Of a stretch of 50,708 nucleotides of DNA, positions 24,069 to 35,207 are shown piece after piece. Numbering within the stretch: position 1 is the stretch's first letter; each line of letters begins with the position of its first letter. The notes under the pieces were generated by a model. The model did no database searches. It worked only from the letters and a program-made list of their open reading frames with translations, and was not told where the DNA came from. A program made the position numbers and the translations under genes. Origin of the DNA: Beroe ovata (Eukaryota; Ctenophora; Nuda; Beroida; Beroidae); NCBI GenBank assembly GCA_946803715.1, contig CAMPET010000109.1, forward strand, positions 140,383-191,090. The letters are read 5' to 3'.

Positions 24069-24572
24069 CTACACTACGTTGAGCAGTGTTTTCAACTGGT
24101 TTGTGATGTTGGAGTTCATGGACTGGTACTGACGACCGCATCCTGTCGAAAACCAGTGTGTCGGCGGGAGAGGAACATCGGCAGCGTTAGGGCTGCTGAA
24201 CGACAACTTCGGCGACGCGAAGTCTTCCTCCACAGGTGCCGTTGGTGGTGGTGGTGGAGGGGTGTTTTTATTGGGGGATCTCCTGGTCTTTGCCTCGAAT
24301 ACCCGGTTTTCAATCGGCTGTTGATGCTGAGTATTGGAGTGGGGAGGAGTGTAATGTAACTGCCGTTTGGCAGCTTTCTGGGGTGATCCTCGGTTTTTGT
24401 TGGGTGAGTTTTTCTGGCATTCAGTGGGTCTCTGATGCTGATGTTGCTTGGATGGGCTGTTTTTTGCGGGGCTGCTCTTAGGCTGGCGTCTATCCGCGCT
24501 GCTACCAGAGCTCATCTCGTTTTCTGAACTGGAATTTGAGTTCCGTGGCTTGAACTTCTTCCGAGGATTCAT
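24069..24572 (-). CDS. PNRC: PNRC-type proline-rich decapping/nuclear-receptor cofactor (167 aa)
   Basis: Intronless frame of 167 residues with a basic, Ser/Pro/Gln-rich N-terminus (MNPRKKFKPRNSNSSSENE). Two family hallmarks lie near the C-terminus. The first is a proline motif FSSPNAADVPLPPTHW, corresponding to the SPSVLPKPPSHW segment of vertebrate PNRC2 that docks on the EVH1 domain of DCP1. The second is the terminal LXXLL box in NQLKTLLNVV, almost identical to the PNRC2 end. PNRC2 couples DCP1/DCP2 decapping to UPF1 and NMD in cytoplasmic P-bodies and binds nuclear receptors through LXXLL. Length (PNRC2 139 aa) and order of motifs fit. The rest is low-complexity, so identity rests on these two motifs. 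Confidence 0.8.
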   Translation of the reverse strand: MNPRKKFKPRNSNSSSENEMSSGSSADRRQPKSSPAKNSPSKQHQHQRPTECQKNSPNKNRGSPQKAAKRQLHYTPPHSNTQHQQPIENRVFEAKTRRSPNKNTPPPPPPTAPVEEDFASPKLSFSSPNAADVPLPPTHWFSTGCGRQYQSMNSNITNQLKTLLNVV

Positions 24573-25831
24573 AGTAGAGGGGGAGCGTATAGCTAGAGAA
24601 ATATAGTGTGTTAGTAGTGACTAGTGTGTGTGTGTGAGAGTATGATATCCAATAAAATGGCAGTCAAATAACAATGCAGACATCATCAGGGAAATATGAT
24701 CAATCAGGAGAGATGTATCAAATTGCACGTCACAATAGACCCATTAGCCATCTAATAGAGTTTTGGGTAACATGCGGTCTAATTAGACTCCAATTAGTTG
24801 TCACACGACTCCCAACCGGAAGCCCAAATCGTAACTTGAATTATCAAGCTACAATGCCTATTGCTAACTCGACGATGAAATGTCATGAGTTAATGATAAT
24901 CAATGGTAATATAGTTCAAATGGGAGTGGCTTGAGCGTGGGCACGTTAATCAATATGTCTGTGACGCAAATGTACCCATTAGAAGACAGCTTCTTCCAAG
25001 AATTATGAGTTTACGTCACGTATATGCGGGTAAGCGATACAGAGCAAGAATTGTAACTGAAATCATGAAGTGTTCTATAAATAACAAACGCGCAGCAGAA
25101 TTCAAAGTAATTGGTTGCGACGCGCACAAAAAGTCGGGCTTTTCACGGTAAAACACAGATTTGAGAAGACCCTCCCATGGGACAAAAGGTGACACATTCT
25201 TGATTGGGCAACATGCACAAGCTGTGGGAACCAGCTTGCAACATGGACAGGAAATCATGTGTTAAGCAATGCTTGACTGAAACATGGCTGAAATCATCTA
25301 CAGAAATTGACCAAAATCTAGCTCGGTAATGCTAAAGATTAAGTTACGGATCACGCTTCTGTCTGTGTTATTGGTTTGCCTGCATGAACAAGGGAAAGAA
25401 CAAAATCCCATGACACGTACATTTGACAGCCGACAATAAAACTCTTATTGCGGCAAGAGCCATGATATTGCTTGCAAAGAAATACAAACAAAGCTAAGAC
25501 ATTAACTACAGTGTAGCTGGTAACAATGGACCTCAGCTCATGTACCGAGACATAAAATTAACTTAAATTCTTTTGCCTCGTCTCACCAAAGCAAAGACTA
25601 GAAAAGTCAAAGCCACAGGGAAAATTTATGTGATTGTTCACGCGATTTCACTCCGGAATGTTTATCTGATTTTAAGGACAAATCTAACGTGGGGATACGG
25701 GGATCTTCTGTTGCACACCCTACAACACACCAATTATTGAGAAAACTGAACGTTGACCGCCAAAATAATGTGGGAGAAATGTGGCAGTTCTGTTAGGAAA
25801 AACTCCTATGTACGAATCTGGAAGCTCTTGC

Positions 25832-25891
25832 AAATCACCACAGCTATAGTAGTATCAGGAGAAATCACCACAGCTATAGTAGTATCAGGAG
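25832..25891. repeat. Perfect 30-bp tandem duplication
   Basis: AAATCACCACAGCTATAGTA plus ten further bases occurs twice back to back with no mismatch, indicating a recent event. Confidence 0.95.
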
Positions 25892-26086
25892 AAACAAGCG
25901 GTGTGCCGCATTTCACAAAAATCAAAGCTATTATAACAAGGGATGGGGTGATAAACAAGGTCGGCCGGTGTACGACAAAACAAGGGTCAGCCACTTCTCT
26001 CGATGTGGTAAAATCACGCACTCATATACTGTTTATAGCAGCAGCAATAAAAGAGCTCGCGCTGAGAGTGAAAAGCGCAGTGCTGC

Positions 26087-26230
26087 CACGTGACATAAAC
26101 GTTGCTGTCACATGTGAGAACGCGCACAATCAGAACACGTTACCTCGCGACCACGTGATAACACGCGCAACCCTGGGCGTAGCTGTTACGTGGTTGATGT
26201 GATGTGTCACGTGACCACTGTGTGGCCAAT
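26087..26230. promoter_or_regulatory. E-box cluster with CCAAT: candidate promoter or enhancer
   Basis: CACGTG occurs at 26087, 26152 and 26208, the last inside the 10-bp palindrome GTCACGTGAC. CACATGTGA lies near 26109 and GGCCAAT at 26224. Such clusters bind bHLH-Zip factors (USF, MITF/TFE, MYC) in animals. No gene starts immediately beside it; the nearest confident gene is PNRC, 1.5 kb away, so the target is unknown. Confidence 0.4.
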
Positions 26231-27318
26231 GAGGAGCCAGGGCTGAGTGCTCGCTCTCATTGCAATGAGCAATTAGATTACGGACAGTTTATCACATTAC
26301 ATATTGCACTGTGATGGCTAGCAGAGACGCTCTCTCTTCTCAAAGATAAGATAATTTGGGAAGTGGTTAATCAGGAAAATGTGATGTTAGGCAAGCAACA
26401 CGTCAGAGCAACACAGAAACACGAGTTTTCGATAATTGGCTCAAACTTAATGGTGAGTAGGAGGTGATAAATAACTAATATTCTGAGTTAGATGCAGTCT
26501 GGGGATATCAATCCATGAGCAATGATATATGTCAAAATGTATTGATGTTGTCTTGTAATCATGATGAGGTTGTTATCAAATGACCAATTGGAGCAGTGTG
26601 TTGACAAAGTGATACCAGCAAAAATAGAGTACTGCCAGACAGGCTGTCTATTGAAATGAGTTGGGTCCTAATATCTTATTATACAGAACCAATCATTGAA
26701 TACCCTATGCTTGGGATATGACTTCCAATCCTCATTTAGAAGAATAGCAACTACAAAGATATCAATCAAGATTTAAAGTCATATTCAACCTTAGATTTAC
26801 TCAATAATCGACGAATTATACCTGAGAATCCAACTCTCACCATGAAATATAAGAAACCAACTCTCACCAATATATAACCGATTATTGTAGCACCACACGA
26901 AGTTTAAATTACTGTCTGGGCAACATAAATGGATTTCTCATAGCTGTCGCCTAATGGTGTCTGGGGGTGACAGGTTGATTTTGTGGTGGGCATTATATTA
27001 TTATGTTGACGGTAGCATAAAATGCTACACTGATGCCCTTGACACGAATTTTGATTGGTAATTTGATTGGTAATTCTAAATGTTAGAGGCATCTTAATAT
27101 TGAAATACTGGATAAATCATGCTGACAAGTGACAAACTAATATGGGATACCTGAGACTGCATAATAAGCTCTTATTACTGTCTTATTTGATACTAGAAAA
27201 CCCGCCAAGTGGGCGTGATACACGACTCATTGAGTGTATAACTTATTGAATCATTGGACACGACAGCGAGACACGACAGCGAGAAATAAACGACAGTCGA
27301 CAATAACACGTCATTTAC

Positions 27319-28582
27319 TTGATACATGAAGAAGAATGCACACTGAGCAGCCAACTCTCACAATGGAAGAGTGAGCATTCTTTTTATGTTCGAAACCTAG
27401 AATTTATGAAGGAGCACAATCACAGAGTTTCTGGTCATTTCTTTAAACTGCCACCCAATGTTTATGATTACCAAGTTGAATTTCGTTTAGTTGCACAATG
27501 CACTGCGTTCATTGACAAAACAAAGGGCTTCACCCTACGTCCGAAGAAATGCACTGAAAAGATAACAACTCAAGAAAAGTATGACCATTGCTTAATCAGC
27601 ACAATGTTCGGTTTCCCCATAAATGAGCTCCAGCTGATCACTCTATCTCGTGCACGTGCAACTTCTACGCTACCATAGTAACATGCGCAGATTGCAGAAT
27701 AGTGTCACTTTTGTCTACAAGAATCAAATAACTTAATGAGATTGCAAGCACAGATTTGAAAGAAACACTCCATGGTCCCATGAACTCAGTGATACACTTG
27801 TTGGATCAGGATGGTCACAAGGAATTTTATCTATGAGAAAGAAAATTACCTGCCCTCCTGATCTACCACATGGATCACTGAGTTCATGGACCAGGATCCA
27901 TGAACTTTGACTCAATCATGTGGATTAGGAGGGTCACTGAAATACACCTTGATCCAATAAAAGTGTCAAATAATATCCGCAAATGGATCAGTAGAGTCTA
28001 ATCATATTTTACAGGTATTGAATTCCATATGACCCTTCTGATCCACCATGTGCAACTTAACAAAAGTCTCATCTACCAAGTATGGGTAAACTGTCAACAA
28101 AATATAAGGGATGAACTATCAGGAGATACCCTACATATTCAAGGCCATTCCATGTATTCTTAGTGTGGATTAAAATAATTTCAGTACCCGATGAAACAGA
28201 GAGGACACACTTTGTTTTCACTGCAATTGGTTCAACGGTTACGATTAAAACTGTGACAAAGTATGAGACTTTGAAGGACAATAATGATACAAATTTTGGC
28301 CACATCTATGCTTCTCGTACAATTGTTATTGCATGGTCCAGTGAGCTGTAATTGATGGTCGGATCTTTCGACTCCTATCTCACACAAAGACTAGCTTATA
28401 CAACATTACTCGTTGTCATGGTGTACCATGAAGGCAACCGCTGTCAAACACAAGGAACATTTCAATCCAAGGAGACATTTAAAATCGACTTTGGTCAAGA
28501 CAGAGTGGTTATGTGCCTAGCCTGGCGAAAACAGAGGAGATCCTTGCTATACCACATGTTAAAAATGGAATCGAAACCATGA
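27319..28582 (+). CDS. Unrecognised gene, probably multi-exon, copy A (fragments)
   Basis: Not recognised. Three coding-like segments follow one another: 27319-27678 (contains FYVRNLEFMKEHNHR and FIDKTKGFTLRPKKC), about 28180-28351 after an ATTTCAG acceptor (VPDETERTHFVFTAIG, then VTKYETLKDNND), and 28352-28582 (QTQGTFQSKETFKIDFGQDR, VMCLAWRKQRRS). Copy B carries the same segments with amino-acid changes and indels, and 17.1-17.6 kb carries diverged non-coding relatives of the last one. Copy A differs at the end of the first segment and lacks the exon seen at 29836-30099 in B. It may be a member of a repeated gene family or a decayed mobile gene. No signal peptide, membrane segment or known domain was seen. 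Confidence 0.35.
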
Positions 28583-28855
28583 GGTTCCATACAGATTGCT
28601 CTGTCCCAGAAGTTGATAGCCTAATCACATAATATACTAGCAATACCCAAAAATCCGAATGTCATGTTTTGAAAACATCCAGCTGAATTTCTTCTTACCA
28701 ACTGCACAATGCAACCTCAATTTTGCCTGGGCCATGCATGAAATCATAATCCCACTGGCGAGGGTAGGGAGTAATTCAAAATTCTATACAATATAACAAG
28801 TACAACTGCAATAGGCAATAAAAACATGTAAACATTTGGCTGTTGATGATAGCCC

Positions 28856-29002
28856 TTGTCATATGTCACCTGACGTCCGCGTCCTGACCTGTTTCTTGCG
28901 CGCGCGCCTTCATCCAAGGCCAAAACAGTGAACAGGCCTGTTTGATTGGCCTTAGTCGATGAAAGCGCGCGCGAGAAACAGAGGTCAAATAAGATCTGAC
29001 AA
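28856..29002. mobile_element. Foldback MITE, haplotype A insertion
   Basis: 147 bp with ends TTGTCATATG and ATCTGACAA and long inverted arms around CTGTTTCTTGCGCGCGCGCC and GCGCGCGCGAGAAACAG. It is flanked by GATAGCCC and GATAGCCT (target duplication of 8-9 bp). The allelic site near 31046 (GATAGCCCCTGTGTG) is empty. Confidence 0.85.
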
Positions 29003-29217
29003 GATAGCCTCTGTGTCAAGCATTACGGTTCTCGTCAGCTTGGCCTCTATATAGCGTCGCAATCTAATTGAGCGTATGCGAGCAGAACATTACGCGCGTG
29101 GTCGGAGCGGAGCAAAACGAACGAATTTACTAATTTCAACACTGCCAAGAAAATATTCATACGTGTAGCGCGCGATATTTTAAAGTGTCAGCGCGCGTCA
29201 CAGAACATCTTATTCAG

Positions 29218-29218
29218 N
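29218..29218. other. Assembly gap (single N)
   Basis: Sequence right of the N restarts at the equivalent of 27498. Confidence 0.95.
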
Positions 29219-30735
29219 TGCACTGCGTTCATTGACAAAACAAAGGGCTTCACCCTACGTCCGAAGAAATGCACTGAAAAGATGACAACTCAAGAAAAGT
29301 ATGACCATTGCTTAATCAGCACAATGTTCGGTTTCTCCATTAGCAGAAAAAGAGCAACGTAATGAAAGTAGCGTCTTCATAAATGAGCTCCAGCTGATCT
29401 CGTGCATGTGCAACTTTTACGCTACCATAGTACATGCACAGATTGCAGAATAGTGTCACTTTTGTCTACAAAGTCACGAAAGACGCCTGTCTACAAAGTC
29501 ACGAAAGACGCAGACCAACCAAATAATAATATAGACTAAAAAACCCGTCAAGATGGCGTGATACACTACTCATTGGATACGACAACAGATCGTGAATAGA
29601 AACAGTAAACACGACGTATAATATACGTCGTTTATTATGGTATTGTAGTTTCAAATATACGTCGTATATTTGAAACTACAATACCATAATAGAGAGTGGA
29701 GCTTGAGCCTTGCTTGGGCATTATAGTTGATATGATGCGATAAACACTCAAAACATGTATTTTATGAAGGATCATTTGGAAACAAATTTACCATTTCATA
29801 AAATTTCTAAAATAGGTAGGTACTGAGAGATAAGTGTGTTTGGTCAGTTCTTTGACTTCCGTTTTTTGTGTAGCATAATTGTTGAGACATGGTGGAGATC
29901 TCAAACAAAGATTCTGATGGGAATCATTTTCAAACCTGACTTTGAATCAAATAACTTAATGAGATTGCAAACACAGATTGATTTGCGTGTTGAGTCAGGA
30001 TGGTCACAAGGAATTTTATCTATGAAAAAGAAAATTATCTGCATTCCTGATCTACCACATGGATCACTGAGTTCATGGACCAGGATCCATGAACTTTGAC
30101 TTAATCATGTGGATGAGGAGGGTCACTGAAATACACCTTGATCCAAGAAAAGTGTCAAATTATATCCGCAAATGGATCAGTAGAGTCTAATCATATTTTA
30201 CAGGTATTGAATTCCATATTACCCTTCTGATCCACCATATGCAACTTAACAAAAGTCTCATCTACCGAGTATGGGTAAAATATCAGCAAAATATAATGGA
30301 TGAACCATCAGGAGATACCCTACACATTCAAGGCCATTCCATATATACTATAGTGTGGAATGTGGATTATAATAATTGCAGTACCCAATGAAACAGAGAG
30401 GACACACTTTGTTTTCACTGCAATTGGTTCAACAGGTACCATTAAAACTGTGACAAAGTATGAGACTCTGAAGGACAATTATGATACAAATTTTCGCCAC
30501 ATCAATGCTTCTCATACAATTGCTATTGCATGGTCCGGTGAGTTGTACTTGATGGTGGGTTCTTTCGACTCGGTTCTCTCACACAAAGACTAGCTTATAC
30601 ACCATCTACTTGTTGTCATGGAGTACTGTGAAGGCATCCACTGTCAAACACAAGGAACATTCCAATCCAAGGAGTCATTTAAAATCAACTTTGGTCAAGA
30701 CAGAGTGGTTATGTGCCTAGCCTGGCGAAAACAGA
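29219..30735 (+). CDS. Unrecognised gene, copy B (fragments)
   Basis: Begins inside the first segment at the contig edge. That segment ends differently from A (GFSISRKRAT, stop). A further open segment at 29836-30099 encodes IVETWWRSQTKILMGIIF and IICIPDLPHGSLSSWTRIH; A retains only its second half with a frame break. Segment 30381-30593 (VPNETERTHFVFTAIG) and 30618-30735 match copy A. The allelic differences include frame changes, so at least one allele may be inactive. Function unknown. Confidence 0.35.
29611..29691. repeat. Two adjacent perfect palindromes (haplotype B only)
   Basis: 29611-29631 is ACGACGTATA-A-TATACGTCGT. 29633-29691 is a 59-bp palindrome with 29-bp arms and a single central base; its centre is ATATACGTCGTATAT, which repeats the ATACGTCGT core of the first. 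Copy A lacks this region. Confidence 0.95.
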
Positions 30736-31356
30736 GGAGATCCTAGCTGTACGGCATGCTAAAGAAGGAATCGAAACCATGAGTCTCCATACAGACTGCT
30801 CTGTCACAGAAGTTGATAGCCTGATCACATAATATACTAGCAATACCCAAAAAATCCGAATGTCATGTTTTGAACACATCCAGCTAAATTTCTTCTTACC
30901 AACTGCACAACGCAACCTCAATTTTGCCATGAAATCATAATCCCACACTACGCAGGCAAGGGTAGGGAGTAATTCCAAATTCTGTGCAATATAGCAAGTA
31001 CAACTGCAATGGGCATTAAAAACATGTAAACATTTGGCTGTCCATGATAGCCCCTGTGTGTCAACTATTTCTGTGCACACGTTGCGCGCCCCTGTTCTAC
31101 TCAGTGAACTGAAAGTCGAAGCAAACCACGGAGTCGTAGAAAACCACGGAGACGCGCAGTATTTGAGTCACGCAGCGCGGGAACAAGTATTTCATTGCGC
31201 GCGCAAATTATTTCCAGTCAGCTGGCGCTGCGCTCGCGGTTCTCGTCAACTTTGCCTCTATATAACTTCGCAATGTAATTGAATATATGCGACGCGAGCA
31301 GAGCATTAGTACGCGCGTGGTCGGAACAAAACGAACGAATTTACTAGTTTCAACAC

Positions 31357-31493
31357 TTGTCAGATATGTTATACACTTGTCAGATGTTATACCTGACCTG
31401 TTTCTCGCGCGCGGCGCGCGCGCCTTCATCAAAGGCCGAAACAGGCCTTCGATGAAGGCGCACGCGAGAAACAGGTCAGGTAACATCTGACAA
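31357..31493. mobile_element. Foldback MITE, haplotype B insertion
   Basis: 137 bp with ends TTGTCAGATA and CATCTGACAA, arms TGACCTGTTTCTCGCGCGCG and GCACGCGAGAAACAGGTCAG. It is flanked by a perfect 9-bp target duplication TTTCAACAC (31348-31356 and 31494-31502). The allelic site in copy A (ATTTCAACACTGCC near 29133) is empty. Same family as 28856-29002. A 9-bp duplication is typical of Mutator-like elements and 8 bp of hAT; the autonomous partner is not in the window. Confidence 0.9.
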
Positions 31494-31603
31494 TTTCAAC
31501 ACTGCCAAGAAAATATTCATACGTGAAGCGCGCGTTATATCAAAGTGTCAGCGCGCGTCACAGAACATCTTATTCAGACGTCAAATTTGTGACAAACTGG
31601 CAA

Positions 31604-31609
31604 TTTATT
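31604..31609 (-). promoter_or_regulatory. Probable poly(A) signal of WDR75
   Basis: AATAAA on the minus strand about 250 bp past the WDR75 stop codon. Confidence 0.4.
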
Positions 31610-31855
31610 GAGGATGGTGGTATTGGGATAAAAATTATCAAAATTTCGGTGCTAGGATAGAATAACGGGAGTTTTCACTTACAATGAATCGCAATAGATA
31701 AACATGGTTTACAGTTCAGGAACACTTTGTCAAAGATTAAGGTCATTGATTGGAGGTTTTCTCAAATGTCGAAGGAGACAGAGACTTCCTCCAGATTCGG
31801 TAAAAATAAATAATGCAAATTCTATGCCCCCGTCAGATAAAATAATCGATTTCAT

Positions 31856-34844
31856 TTAAGTTCTTGATGGTAGTAAATCTGACAAAACATTGAAACAAAT
31901 GGAAGATACAGGTGGCAAGATATGACTTGGTACGTCTAGGATGGCTGTTGCTTTTGAAGCAGATGGGTTATTTATTTTTACCTCAGATCGTTCAGCACTG
32001 GTTGATATCTGCAACTTAAGGAGCTCAGTGAACACTGACACAGTGTCGACATGCTGTCGGGGAGTGGTTGCCAATGATTTAGGGGGATGTATAGATAGAC
32101 GGTAGAGTTCCTGTTCACTGTTCACCACTACTACCACTCCATTCCCCTCTACCAATGTTGCTCCTCGCACCACACCAGGGCACACAAACTTGTGAACTGC
32201 TAGCGGAACTGTACTCTTCACTCCGAATAGAAATGCGTCTGTGACCGTCTTCCTTGAGATGAACGCCAGGAATGTTCTGTCAGGTAGTGGCAGAATATAC
32301 GTGACGTCAGCACTGACCTCCCAGCATAGGGATAGTGATGTCAGGTCCCACACTGAGATTAGATCCTTTGCGGAGGTCATTAGGTAGAACCCAGAGAGGA
32401 AGATCTGATCAACCCGGCCGATATTTTGTGGCATTTCCGCCTGGGTTTCCCAATCTGATGTGGAGTATATTACCACTACACCTTTGTACGCTACTGCCAG
32501 TACACTTCCATCTTTAGACAGAACAGAGGTAAAGGCCGGTCCATTCCTGTGCTTGAGTGTAGATTCCAGGTCCCAGGAGTTACTGTCAGTGCCATACATC
32601 CACACTTTGGCTGTTTTGTCAGTGGAGGTGGTCACACAAGTTGGGTGCGCTGTTTGTCCCAACGTCAATGACGTTACCACTTTGGAATGGGGTGGTTCAA
32701 TGCACGTTACCATGGTGAGATTGTCACGTGACCAGAACTTCAGTCTACACTCGGGTGTGAGGTAGCCGTCATCACGTCGCTCCACGGTGACCAACCATTC
32801 ACCGTCATCGCTAACCTGTGAGATGTGCAGAGTTGCATAATGGGAAACTGAGAGAGAGAACTATTGGGGATTGGAATCAAAAAGAGGGGAAGTATAGAGT
32901 TGAATGGGACTTAGAATTAACGAGTTAATCTTTCTCGTAAGGATGAAATAGTTATGACAAAACATACCTTGAAATGCGTGACATCAATGTAGACAAGCTT
33001 CTTATTCCTGTTGTGACCGGTAGATTTGTTCTGATTCGTGATATCCAAATCAGTGATGTGTTTCCTCTGCTCAACATCAAACACCTGGAGTATTTGATGT
33101 CACCATTACTATGATAAAGATGGGGTATTTTGATTCATATTAAGGACCTTGGAATGATTTTGAATTTTTGATATCACTGCATGGAATGCCACACACACAC
33201 TCACAGGCATACACACTACTGAACAGCAGCCACGGGAAAACAAATCTCAAACGGGCTGATCTCGGTTTCGAGGGAAAGGGGGATTCAATATGAATATTCA
33301 ATTTGACACATTTTGAACACATAACAGCAGAGAACAGACCTGTAAGTGGCCTGGTGACGATGTCATCATGACGTGAGATGAATCTGCAATTCCCGATAAC
33401 TCCCCACTAGCAACACATCTCGGAGACTCATCATCTCCCCTGTGTGAGTTGAGACGGTATTGTTGCTCTGTATAACAGAGCGAAATAGCTTGGTGTATAA
33501 ACGTATAAGGGAAAAAACAAGGATGGGAAATGGCTATGAATCACGATGAAATGAAAAGAATGGAGGACATCACGAGCATTACCTCCGTAGAACATTGCAG
33601 AGCCGGTGTTCAATAGTCCACGTGTTGAGAGATACAATGTGCACCACAGTGTCATCAGTCACCATGACAACAGTGTCACCCGATTCTGGACACAGCACAT
33701 CACAGATACCTGGAGGAAAATGTTGGTATAGAGATGCGAGATTGGCGAATATTCAGATGAAAGTAATACTGTCTGTGATTTCCCTCTCACCTCCCCCAAC
33801 CCTGGGTAGAAACTGGGGCTCCCCATCGAGCCACTTCACCAGCACACTCTCCAGCCCACCAGAATAGAGCACTTCAGAGCGGGGTGCGAATGCCATGCCT
33901 GAGACCCTGTTAGCGTGCCAGTGGTGAACAGTGGCGTCATCTTTGCCCTGGAGAGTTGATCAGTGGGATCAGTGCAGGGATACCTACCTAACATAGCGAA
34001 ATAAGTTCCCAAAAGTTCTCATGTACCTATGGAAAACAGACTTATTGTCACATTGAAATATACCTTCACGTTCCAATCGTGTAAGTAGCATATCTTTCCC
34101 TCGACATCAGCTACAGCAGCTAAGTTCTCCTTAGCGTGAAGAGTTGCCGCGCATAGCTCCTCATTGTGCGTGTAACGTGTGAATGTCGCGCACGTGTGTG
34201 TGTTGACGACGCGCACTCTCTCAGCACGTGTAAAGAGTATAAACTCTCCGCATGGGGAAATGAGGAAGTTGTGACACGGTTTCCGAATGATCAGCACATC
34301 CGATACGTGAGATAGAGTCGTGAGATCGTGTTTTCGAATGGTTGTTACTTCCTGTGATTTAACACTTTCCCTTGTCACGAGGTAGAAATGTTGTGAGGAT
34401 TGGGACACAAGGAGATGGGAAACGGAGTGTCCGATCTTCTCACTCTTCATTTTCGTCCAGTCTGTCATGTCCCATACGGAGAGACACCCATCCTTGGAGC
34501 TCACGAGAAGTTGCTGAGAGTTGAGCGGGCTGACAGACAGTCCTGACGGGGAGAGAATGTAATATCGGTATTATTGGAAATGGAACATAATGATGAGGAA
34601 GGGATGATAGGTACTATCGGAAATTGGAAGACAAGGATGAGGAGGGGAGACCTAGTTTTGTCTGACCTGTAACCTGGGAGACGCCAAGACATTGCACGTG
34701 GAGCAGCGCGGCGTTACGAGTCGAGTAGACGAGGAGATTCGACTTTACAACGAGGAATAGGTCATCCTTCACGAGTAGTGAACAAGTCACGTGACCTCCC
34801 CCCAGGTAGTGACCCCTCAGCTCATCACTCAACAAGTCATCCAT
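31856..34844 (-). CDS. WDR75: WDR75/UTP17, WD40 protein of the small-subunit processome (705 aa)
   Basis: Seven exons read 34844-34667, 34542-34064, 33947-33791, 33709-33583, 33439-33340, 33084-32968 and 32815-31856, phase-consistent, 705 residues. WDR75 is a t-UTP subunit needed for pre-rRNA transcription and 18S maturation in the nucleolus. Two beta-propellers are expected. Visible WD signatures include SSKDGCLSVWDM, the YSGGLESVLVKWLDGEPQFL stretch (human LLSGGRESVLVEW), GHLQVFDVEQRK, WLVTVERRDDG, STDKTAKVWMYG and LSKDGSVLAVAYKGVVVIY. The C-terminal helix PPVSSICFNVLSDLL matches human LPSAAFLCSMFVNSLL. The acidic tail of the human protein is missing. Start chosen at the first Met before the first blade (MDDLLSDELRGHY); an upstream exon cannot be excluded. 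Downstream of MOCS1, same strand, 363 bp apart. Confidence 0.92.
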
Positions 34845-35207
34845 TCTATCATGGGTTGTGGGGGTTAGATCCTGGATACATATTCTCAATTTGTGATTTC
34901 ATGTCAGTCATTCGGGAGGTCTTGAAACTCCTTCCTGTTTGGATGCGTCTTGTGGACAGATGAAAATTAACATACTATTTATAAAAACAAAACTATTGTC
35001 TGAATGTCTGAGCATAAAAGTGTGAAGAATTATATCTATATTTTCCCCTTCCCGCATCGCATTACCACATTTTCTCCGGAAAAAATCATCCGTGCAATAC
35101 CGCGTTCTGTATTTATAATTCATAAAAACATGATATAAAAGAATAAAGCTAACCCTATCAAAAAACAAAAACTCTGGAATAAACGTCGAAACTATTATTG
35201 TAGCATA
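34845..35207. other. Intergenic spacer between MOCS1 and WDR75
   Basis: 363 bp, AT-rich, holding the MOCS1 3' UTR and the WDR75 5' region. No clear promoter motif. Confidence 0.6.

Larger units (their letters stand above)
24573..27194. other. Intergenic region, no gene recognised
   Basis: A 149-codon open frame at 25753-26202 spans a direct repeat and an E-box cluster and looks accidental. Nothing else resembles coding sequence. Confidence 0.6.
27195..29217. repeat. Repeat-rich locus, haplotype copy A
   Basis: From 27498 this block matches 29219-31577 on the other side of the N at 29218. Both copies end in GCGCGCGTCACAGAACATCTTATTCAG-type sequence, after which only the right copy continues. 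Copy A lacks roughly 480 bp present in copy B (about 29460-29940). It carries a foldback element at 28856-29002 that B lacks. A CGCCAAGTGGGCGTGATACA-like segment near 27200 recurs near 29540. Confidence 0.8.

Noticed and set aside
25753-26202. 149-codon open frame as a gene
   Set aside because: It runs through a perfect 30-bp duplication and a palindromic E-box cluster and has no domain-like composition.
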